Source of the DNA: Clostridia bacterium
GTDB taxonomy: Bacteria; Bacillota; Clostridia; Oscillospirales; Acutalibacteraceae
Direction of reading: 5' to 3'
NCBI GenBank assembly: GCA_024404065.1
Contig: JAKSQR010000022.1
Span: forward strand, 1 to 15,495
Length of the DNA: 15,495 nt
Position numbers and translations under genes: made by a program. Positions 1-6,002 of this stretch are shown here, one piece after another (the first letter of the stretch is position 1; every line of letters starts with the position of its first letter). The notes beneath the pieces were generated by a model that saw only the letters and a list, made by a program, of their open reading frames with translations, had not been told where the DNA came from and did not search any database.

Positions 1-1
1 C

Positions 2-1378
2 TTATCCGAATACGCCGATGGAGTTAAGCAGAAGGATTACAAGAAGAACGGGAGCAATTACTTTAATCATTGCGATATAAAGTGCTTTTCTGCCGAACTT
101 TTCGCCATTGCGTGTAACCTCGTCAATAATTGTTTTAGGCTTAGCAACCCAACCAATAAGAATACAGGTAAGTATTGCTGCTATTGGCATAAGAACATTG
201 TTTGAGGCAAAGTCAAGAATATCAAGAATCTGACCTGCCTTAACGGTGGAGAAGGTTGCCTCAAAGTAAAGCTTGTTGTAACCAAGACAAACTATTACAG
301 CAACTATAAGACCATAAATTGAAGCAATTACAGTACTCTTCTTTCTTGAAAGGCCAAATTTATCCATAATGCTTGAAACCATTGCTTCAAGAATTGAAAC
401 GGATGATGTAATAGCTGCAAAAAGAACAAGAAGGAAGAAGGCAATACCTATAAATCTGCCTGCTTTGCCCATCTCGTTAAAGATTTTTGGCAGTGATACA
501 AAAATAAGTCCGGGGCCTGCTGACATGCCTTCTTTGCCGCTGAAAGCGAAAACTGCGGGTACAACCATAAGACCTGCAAGGAAAGCAACTACGGTATCAA
601 AAATTTCAATCTGATTGATTGAATTCATAAGGTTTACTTCTTTTTTAACATAAGAGCCATAAGCAACCATAATGCCCATTGAAACACTTATGGAGAAGAA
701 AAGCTGACCCATAGCAGCAAGTATAACATTAAGAAGCTTTGTAAATGTAAGCCCTTTGAAATCAGGCACTACATAGATTTTAAGGCCCTGAAGAGCAGTG
801 CCCTGTGGTCCTTTAATTGTAAGTGAATAGATTGAAATGCCTATAACCATTATAAGCAGTGCAGGCATAAGCACCTTGCTGTATCTCTCAATGCCGCCCT
901 CAACACCAAGGTAAACTATGATAGCTGTGGCAAGTAAAAATACAAGCATAAATATAATAGGTGCCCACTGTGATGTAATGAAGCCTGTGAAATAGCCATC
1001 CGCAACGGTGTCGGCATCCCTACCACTGATGAATGTAACAAAATACTTTGTAACCCAACCACCAATTACACAGTAGTAGGGCAAAATAATGGAAGGAATA
1101 ATAAAAGCTATAACGCCAAGAGGCTTCCATTTTTTATTGATTACGCCGTAAGCTGTAAGGGGACCCTGCTGTGTTTTACGGCCTAATGCTACCTCTGTTG
1201 TAAGCAGTGTAAAACCAAAGGTAAGGGCTAATATTACATAGCAAAGAAGGAATAAGCCTCCCCCATTCTCTGCTGCAAGGTAAGGGAAACGCCATATATT
1301 GCCAAGACCTACTGCGCTACCTGCGGCAGCAAGCACAAAGCCAAGCTTACCTGAAAAACTGCTTCGTTCTTTTTCCAT
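2..1378 (-). CDS. Sodium-dependent transporter, neurotransmitter:sodium symporter (NSS/SNF) family
   Basis: This is a predicted inner-membrane symporter that uses the sodium gradient to import an amino acid or related amine; the substrate cannot be read from sequence. The first helix carries the family signature at residues 20-41 (GSAVGLGNIWRFPY followed by AENGGG). The unwound GLGNIWRFP segment forms the substrate and sodium sites in LeuT-type transporters, and N27 falls at the same number as the LeuT sodium ligand. The protein is 458 residues and hydrophobic throughout, with about 11 helices, close to short bacterial members such as MhsT and Tyt1. I start it at 1378 rather than at the upstream in-frame ATG (1420), because AGGAG lies 7 bases before 1378 and the signature begins shortly after. 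The TAA stop is at 2-4, so the gene is complete. It lies 170 bases downstream of the signalling operon on the same strand, so some readthrough is possible. Confidence 0.93.
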   Translation of the reverse strand: MEKERSSFSGKLGFVLAAAGSAVGLGNIWRFPYLAAENGGGLFLLCYVILALTFGFTLLTTEVALGRKTQQGPLTAYGVINKKWKPLGVIAFIIPSIILPYYCVIGGWVTKYFVTFISGRDADTVADGYFTGFITSQWAPIIFMLVFLLATAIIVYLGVEGGIERYSKVLMPALLIMVIGISIYSLTIKGPQGTALQGLKIYVVPDFKGLTFTKLLNVILAAMGQLFFSISVSMGIMVAYGSYVKKEVNLMNSINQIEIFDTVVAFLAGLMVVPAVFAFSGKEGMSAGPGLIFVSLPKIFNEMGKAGRFIGIAFFLLVLFAAITSSVSILEAMVSSIMDKFGLSRKKSTVIASIYGLIVAVIVCLGYNKLYFEATFSTVKAGQILDILDFASNNVLMPIAAILTCILIGWVAKPKTIIDEVTRNGEKFGRKALYIAMIKVIAPVLLVILLLNSIGVFG

Positions 1379-1385
1379 AAAAACT

Positions 1386-1390
1386 CTCCT
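1386..1390 (-). promoter_or_regulatory. Ribosome binding site that fixes the transporter start
   Basis: The minus strand reads AGGAG here, 7 bases upstream of the ATG at 1378. It decides between this start and an upstream in-frame ATG at 1420, which would add 14 residues unlike the family's usual N-terminus. Confidence 0.8.
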
Positions 1391-1402
1391 CAATATAAAA
1401 CA

Positions 1403-1427
1403 AATGTAACAATGTAACAAATGTCAC
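1403..1427. repeat. Three tandem AATGTAAC-type 8-mers upstream of the transporter gene
   Basis: AATGTAAC occurs at 1403-1410 and 1411-1418, and a variant AATGTCAC at 1420-1427. A related TTGTAAC lies at 1449-1455, and the 10-base perfect palindrome TGTTATAACA at 1430-1439. All lie between the transporter start and the hairpin at 1458. The repeats could bind a regulator; this is inferred only from their position and spacing. Confidence 0.4.
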
Positions 1428-1457
1428 ACTGTTATAACACAATGCTAATTGTAACAT

Positions 1458-1494
1458 AGCCACCGTAAAAAGTCATTAGACAATTACAGTGGCT
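1458..1494 (-). terminator. Hairpin after the STAS gene, possible weak terminator
   Basis: Bases 1458-1468 pair with 1484-1494 to give an 11-bp stem. The one imperfect pair (1464 with 1488) becomes a G-U wobble on the minus-strand transcript but a C-A mismatch on the plus strand, which suggests it works in leftward RNA. A small GTC/GAC pairing is possible in the 15-base loop. It sits 54 bases after the stop of the STAS gene. The tract after the stem (ATGTTACAATT) is not a clean U-run, so it may be a leaky terminator or a 3'-end protecting structure. Confidence 0.5.
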
Positions 1495-1548
1495 TTGTAT
1501 GTAATAAAAATTATGTTTTATTGTTCATTTTGCACAATACTTACTTGA

Positions 1549-1842
1549 TTATTCAATAGTAAGTAAATCTGCAAAACCTGTAATGTCAAATACTTCCATA
1601 ATATCTTCGCCTACATTTTTAAGCACCATTTTGCCCTGATTATTCATAAGCTTCTGAGCCTTAAGAAGCACACGAAGACCTGCAGACGAAATATACTCAA
1701 CCCCTGCAAAATCAAGGATAAGAGATGTGCAATCACCTATTGCATCAATCTCTGCTTCAAGCTGAGGTGCAGTAGTTGTATCAATTCTGCCCTCAATAGC
1801 AAGTGTTGTTTCGTTACCGTTTATTGTTTTATTTATTGTCAT
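1549..1842 (-). CDS. Free STAS-domain anti-sigma-factor antagonist (RsbV/SpoIIAA-like)
   Basis: This small cytosolic protein of 97 residues is one STAS domain from end to end. The phosphorylation-site loop reads EYISSAGLRVLL (residues 49-60), with S52 and S53 as candidate acceptors, S53 more likely by comparison with other ISSAGLR proteins. In partner switching, the unphosphorylated form binds and inactivates a HATPase-type kinase, and a PP2C phosphatase regenerates it. Both of those activities are in the first gene of this operon. The domain is clearly similar to the STAS half of the preceding gene (GRID near the start, YISSAGLR, VFDxTGF and TIE at the end), which suggests tandem duplication. 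The start has AAGGAG 8 bases upstream, overlapping the previous gene's TAA stop, so the two are probably translationally coupled. No sigma factor or other target is nearby. Confidence 0.93.
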   Translation of the reverse strand: MTINKTINGNETTLAIEGRIDTTTAPQLEAEIDAIGDCTSLILDFAGVEYISSAGLRVLLKAQKLMNNQGKMVLKNVGEDIMEVFDITGFADLLTIE

Positions 1843-1854
1843 AACTCTATCTCC

Positions 1855-3033
1855 TTACATAGCAATGGAATCAGTTTTTTCTACGGCATCAATAAGCATC
1901 TGAGTGCAGGCTTCAATAAGCTTTTTGCCCATTTCGGTATCTGCCTCACGCTTGAGTGTACGCCTTAAAAGTCTGGTGCAGCCTACAACCTTAGCCTTGT
2001 TTTTGATTGCCTCTATTTCTGCCTTATCATCTGTGCCAAAATATTTGCTGATACTCATATTATATATTTCGCCTGCAGTTTCATAGGGAAGCTTAAGGAA
2101 ACGCTCAACTGATGTATGGTCAACCATTGAGAAGCCTTCATAGGCAAGGAATATTGATGCCCACTCAAAAACAGGGTTACCATGTGAAAGTGTATCCATA
2201 TCTATAAGCAGCACTTCACCATTCTGCATTTCTACATTGTTGGTGTGATAGTCGCCGTGTATCATATTGTTGCTTTCAGGCACAGCCTCAATAAGAGAAA
2301 TAAGCTTTGCGTAGGTTGCCTCGGGAATGTGACCCTCAAGGTATTTTGCCCAATTAAGTGCAGTTGCCTTCATATCGGGCATATCGTCAGGATTAACCTC
2401 AGTTGAATGAATCTGCTTAAGTAAATCCATAAACATTGTTACATATTTCTCTGTATTTTCGGGCTCTGCCTTGATGAGCTTTGAGAATGACTTTGCCTTG
2501 AGAAGCTCAAATACAGATGCGTACTTATCCCCTACCTTAACTACATCAAAGGGTATTGCTGTGGGAATGCCTAAGATAAGTGCCTTGCGGGCAAGCTCAC
2601 GCTCACGGTGAATATCATTAAGAGCATCAGAGTTGCGGTAAACCTTGATAACTATTTCATCACTGTAACGGTAAACAACACCGTTTGAGCCTTCGCCTAA
2701 GATTTCGCAGCCATCTACATTAAACTTCCTGTAAGCTTTTTCGATGGTAATCATCTCAGTAAAGCCTGTCATATCAAATACATCGTAAACTTCTGCATTT
2801 GCGTTTATAATTTTAAGTGTGGGGTTATCCTTACGAAGTCTTAATATAATTCTTAAGCCTGCGCTGGAAATATACTCAAGATTTTCTACATCAAGCACAA
2901 GGCTCTCATATTCGTTACCTTCAACCTCTGCCTTTACAAGTGCCTCTGCATCAGCAGCATTTGTTGAATCAATTCTGCCTGCAATGGCTATTGTAAGCAC
3001 ATTACCATCAAGCACGGATTTAACTGTTGCCAT
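1855..3033 (-). CDS. STAS domain fused to an APH/choline-kinase-like phosphotransferase
   Basis: This is a two-domain cytosolic protein of 392 residues. Residues 1-98 are a STAS domain with the acceptor loop EYISSAGLR (S56/S57). Residues from about 108 to 385 are a kinase-fold domain of the aminoglycoside phosphotransferase/choline kinase superfamily. That domain has a glycine-rich loop GEGSNGVVYRY (113-123), an ATP-site lysine K130 in VIKVYR, a probable helix-C glutamate near E145, the catalytic motif HGDYHTNN (259-266; D261 and N266), and a metal-binding IDMD (277-280). All catalytic positions look intact, so it is probably an active kinase. Its substrate may be a small molecule or a protein. 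It lies between the sensor phosphatase/kinase and the free STAS protein, with only 12 bases on either side. I infer that the phosphorylation state of the STAS part controls the kinase part. It resembles a phosphotransferase paralogue family described from Fibrobacter (TIGR02172, from memory). Nothing specifically suggests antibiotic resistance. Confidence 0.9.
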   Translation of the reverse strand: MATVKSVLDGNVLTIAIAGRIDSTNAADAEALVKAEVEGNEYESLVLDVENLEYISSAGLRIILRLRKDNPTLKIINANAEVYDVFDMTGFTEMITIEKAYRKFNVDGCEILGEGSNGVVYRYSDEIVIKVYRNSDALNDIHRERELARKALILGIPTAIPFDVVKVGDKYASVFELLKAKSFSKLIKAEPENTEKYVTMFMDLLKQIHSTEVNPDDMPDMKATALNWAKYLEGHIPEATYAKLISLIEAVPESNNMIHGDYHTNNVEMQNGEVLLIDMDTLSHGNPVFEWASIFLAYEGFSMVDHTSVERFLKLPYETAGEIYNMSISKYFGTDDKAEIEAIKNKAKVVGCTRLLRRTLKREADTEMGKKLIEACTQMLIDAVEKTDSIAM

Positions 3034-3045
3034 GATTTTGCTCCT

Positions 3046-5889
3046 TTATATTTTCTTAGTAAGTTTAAGTACATTTTTGCCATCCTCATATTTATAGTCA
3101 ACGTTATCCATAATTTTCTTAACCATAAATACGCCAAGACCGCCAATTTCTCTCTCCTCTGCGGAAAGGGTGATATCCGGGTCTTCCTTCTCAAGAGGAT
3201 TGTAGGGTGAACCGTCATCTGTAAATGTTAAGTAGATGTTATCATCATCACGGTTATATTTAACACTTGCCCAGCCTGCCTTGCTGTAGTAGGCAATGTT
3301 GGAGTAAATCTCATCTATAACCACATTTACCTTATTGATGGTCCTCTGGTCAACTCTTGACCTGCCCATCCATTTTTCAACAAATTCAGTAACTCTTGGA
3401 ATGCTTGAGGTATCGGGAATAACAACGATTTCTTCAGTAGTTTTAATCTCATATAAATCAAACTGAAGCATGGTGATATCATCAAACTGGTCTGCCTCGC
3501 CTGTAAAGTCCATAACAGACTGCAGCACTGCCTTGCAGCTTTCCTCAGGTGTTTTATAATCCTGAGAATTTAAGAGGTCAACAAGCCTGTCCTCACCATA
3601 AAGCTGAGTTTCTGAGTTGGTTGCCTCAGTAACGCCATCGGTGTAAAGGTAAAGCTTATCACCGGGCCAGAGGTCAACCTCATTTGCCCTGTAAACTACA
3701 CCCTCCATACCTGCAAGCACAAGACCGCTTCTGCCTTTAAGATACTCAAACTTGCCCTTGCCACGCTTAAGAAGAGGTGGGTTGTGACCTGCATTTGCGT
3801 AGGTCAGCTTACCGGTAGTTAAATCTATAAAACCAAGCCATGTGGTAACAAACATACCTGCTTCGTTGGTTTCGCAAAGCTTTTCGTTAGCCTGAGTTAA
3901 AACCTCCTGCACAGGTAAGCCTGTTTCGGCTAAATTTTTAATCATGGTTTTTGCAGTCATCATAAACATGGCGGCAGGTATGCCCTTGCCTGAAACATCC
4001 GCCATAAGCACTGCAATAGTATTTTTGCCTACAAAGTAGAAATCATAGAAGTCACCGCCAACCTCTTTGGCAGTATTCATAGAGGCATAAATATCAAACT
4101 CACGCCTGTTAGGGTAAGCGGGAAATACACTGGGAAGGGCGGAGTGCTGAATATTCTTTGCAAATTTCAGCTCCTCATCCATTCGCTTCTCTGCCTGAGA
4201 GATGTAATCTTTAAGGGTATCAACCGTGGAGTTAATATCATCTGAAAGGGAAGCAAACTCCTCATTATCCCTTACATTTACTTTGGTATCAAGGTTACCA
4301 CCTGTAATCTGAGAAAGAGAATTGTTGATTTCGTGGATATTATCAATAATTATCTTTTTGATGAGTATGTAGATAAGTACAAACAGTGTAACAAATACTA
4401 CAACCTGCATAAATATGCCGATGTAGATTGAAACATTACGGCTGAAATGTGCCTCATTTACTGAAATGCAGCCTGCAATGATATAGCCCTCACAGAAATT
4501 GTGCATGCAGTAAAGCTTGCCTTCTTCATTCTCAGCATTAAGTACTGTAAGTGCTTTGCTGGATTTAAGCGTATCAATAAAGCCTGCTGCCTTTTCGCTT
4601 GTAACGGTGCCTTCAGGGGCGGATATTACCTCACCTGTACGCTGGTCAAGAATAAAAATGTAGCCTGTATCACCTATGTGCCTGTTATTGGCTGCAAGCC
4701 TTACCTCCTGCTCAATAGATGTTTTGAAATGGTCAAAATCGTAGCCTACCTGAACGAAGCCATTGGGGAGCTTAACGCCTGCATACTTACGCTCTATGGT
4801 TTTGTCATAATCAAGAGGACCATACTGCTGAACAATTTCTTCATCATCTTTAAGAAGCGCTGTAAATTCGGCAGACTGACCGTCCTTCTGGCTGGTAAAA
4901 TCAAAATCATCAAACTCTGCATAAGAGCTGACAGTTATAATTCCGTTTTCGTCAACTATGTTGATATCGGTAACATTATATTTTTCAAGCATGTCAGTAA
5001 GCTGTGCTCTTATCTGCTCTTTATCTGATGGTGTTACCTTGTATAACTCATCCTTAATTACGTCATCTCTTATATTTCTTGTAATCTGCAGTAAGTTATG
5101 GTCTGATGCTTCAAGAACATCCTTCTCAACATCTGTAACATTTTTTCTGAGTGTTTCTTCCACATCAGTTTTACTTATGCTGTTCTGAAGCACAAAGGTA
5201 AATGCGCTTGTTGCTATATAAGCTATAATCACGCATATAAGAAGGGAAACTGAGAAGGTTTGTGTAATCTGTTTTTTACCAAGCTTTTTACGGTTAATCT
5301 CACCTGCAAGGGCTGAAACTACTATGCAGGAAAGCATTACTGAAAGGCCATTTGCACTTATCATAGGCACTGCGCATATTCTTACAACCTCAAAAGCATT
5401 TTGCATATCATTTATATGAGTTGTGAATACAAGCAGCATGTGAGCTACTTCAACTGAAGCACCTATAAATAAGCCATAAAACCAGCCTGGTTTTTTCTTA
5501 TCAAACATATACTTATGGCATGCTGCACCTGCAAGGCCTGCAATAATTGTACCAAGACTGCAGGCAAGCTGTGTATAGCTGCCAACACCCCAATACACGC
5601 TGAACCATCGGTATATGCCACCAATTACACCTGCTATAACGCCTGCAGGCGCACCAAATAAAAGACCTGCTGCAAGCGGTGAAGCACCTCTTACATTAAG
5701 CACAAAGCCTTCATAAGGTATGCCAAACTGAGTAGCAAGGCAGGCAGAAATGCCAAAAACCACACCAATTATAATCTGCTTTTTAGCATAAGAAAAATCT
5801 TTGAATTTTGAATCCTTTGTTAAAAGATAAATTACTGCTGCTATAGCCACAGGAAACAGAGCAGAAGTAACTAACCTGAATATAGTCAT
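3046..5889 (-). CDS. Membrane sensor with PP2C (SpoIIE/RsbU-type) phosphatase and RsbW-type HATPase domains
   Basis: This 947-residue protein carries both opposing enzymes of a partner switch. Residues 1-235 form a multi-helix membrane domain with a LytS-type (5TMR) signature: LNVRGAS at 64-70, the glycine-rich segment to IYRW at 92-95, and a following SLGTIIAGLAG helix. Residues 236-485 look like an extracellular Cache-type sensor. A helix at 486-512 leads to a HAMP-like linker to about 565 and a short coiled coil. The phosphatase spans about 595-812, with metal ligands in GGDFYD (D613, D616), ADVSGKG (D631), YTDG (D751) and FDDIT (D803/D804). The C-terminal HATPase domain (about 820-947) has the N-box EIYSNIAYY (E860, N864), DDGSPYNP (891-898) and a GGLGV lid (916-920). 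It should phosphorylate and dephosphorylate the two STAS proteins downstream. AAGGGTGA precedes the ATG. The domain plan recalls Pseudomonas HsbR, although that sensor part differs. Confidence 0.93.
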   Translation of the reverse strand: MTIFRLVTSALFPVAIAAVIYLLTKDSKFKDFSYAKKQIIIGVVFGISACLATQFGIPYEGFVLNVRGASPLAAGLLFGAPAGVIAGVIGGIYRWFSVYWGVGSYTQLACSLGTIIAGLAGAACHKYMFDKKKPGWFYGLFIGASVEVAHMLLVFTTHINDMQNAFEVVRICAVPMISANGLSVMLSCIVVSALAGEINRKKLGKKQITQTFSVSLLICVIIAYIATSAFTFVLQNSISKTDVEETLRKNVTDVEKDVLEASDHNLLQITRNIRDDVIKDELYKVTPSDKEQIRAQLTDMLEKYNVTDINIVDENGIITVSSYAEFDDFDFTSQKDGQSAEFTALLKDDEEIVQQYGPLDYDKTIERKYAGVKLPNGFVQVGYDFDHFKTSIEQEVRLAANNRHIGDTGYIFILDQRTGEVISAPEGTVTSEKAAGFIDTLKSSKALTVLNAENEEGKLYCMHNFCEGYIIAGCISVNEAHFSRNVSIYIGIFMQVVVFVTLFVLIYILIKKIIIDNIHEINNSLSQITGGNLDTKVNVRDNEEFASLSDDINSTVDTLKDYISQAEKRMDEELKFAKNIQHSALPSVFPAYPNRREFDIYASMNTAKEVGGDFYDFYFVGKNTIAVLMADVSGKGIPAAMFMMTAKTMIKNLAETGLPVQEVLTQANEKLCETNEAGMFVTTWLGFIDLTTGKLTYANAGHNPPLLKRGKGKFEYLKGRSGLVLAGMEGVVYRANEVDLWPGDKLYLYTDGVTEATNSETQLYGEDRLVDLLNSQDYKTPEESCKAVLQSVMDFTGEADQFDDITMLQFDLYEIKTTEEIVVIPDTSSIPRVTEFVEKWMGRSRVDQRTINKVNVVIDEIYSNIAYYSKAGWASVKYNRDDDNIYLTFTDDGSPYNPLEKEDPDITLSAEEREIGGLGVFMVKKIMDNVDYKYEDGKNVLKLTKKI

Positions 5890-5933
5890 ACAATCACCCT
5901 TTGCAATAAAATGGGCATAATTTCACAAATTTT

Positions 5934-5962
5934 ATTATAATAATATATATCTTTAATGTCAA
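5934..5962 (-). promoter_or_regulatory. Consensus sigma-A promoter of the partner-switching operon
   Basis: On the minus strand TTGACA (5957-5962) is separated by exactly 17 bases from TATAAT (5934-5939). Both hexamers match the vegetative consensus perfectly. Transcription would begin near 5927, giving a leader of about 38 bases before the ATG at 5889. The -35 box lies one base from the U-tract of the upstream gene's terminator. Confidence 0.85.
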
Positions 5963-5963
5963 C

Positions 5964-5998
5964 AAAATAAATGCTCCGCCCATAAAATGAGCGGAGCA
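5964..5998 (-). terminator. Rho-independent terminator of the family 3 glycosidase gene
   Basis: TGCTCCGC (5972-5979) pairs with GCGGAGCA (5991-5998) in a perfect 8-bp GC-rich stem. A further CAT/ATG pairing is possible inside the loop. On the minus strand the stem is followed by TTTATTTT (5971-5964). It begins 4 bases after the glycosidase stop codon. Confidence 0.88.
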
Positions 5999-6002
5999 GA
6001 TT

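Noticed and set aside
1379..1420. N-terminal extension of the transporter to the ATG at 1420
   Set aside because: AGGAG sits correctly only before the ATG at 1378, and the extension overlaps the repeat cluster and is unlike the family's N-terminus.
1392..1420. Promoter for the transporter, TTGTTA-17-TATATT on the minus strand
   Set aside because: Its start point would fall within or next to the AGGAG ribosome binding site, leaving no usable leader.
1855..2712. Aminoglycoside resistance gene
   Set aside because: The fold and catalytic motifs match the APH superfamily, but fusion to STAS and placement in a signalling operon point to another substrate.
4501..5028. Open frame of 175 codons on the plus strand
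   Set aside because: It lies wholly inside the sensor phosphatase gene on the other strand, has no recognisable domain or ribosome binding site, and its composition mirrors the real gene.
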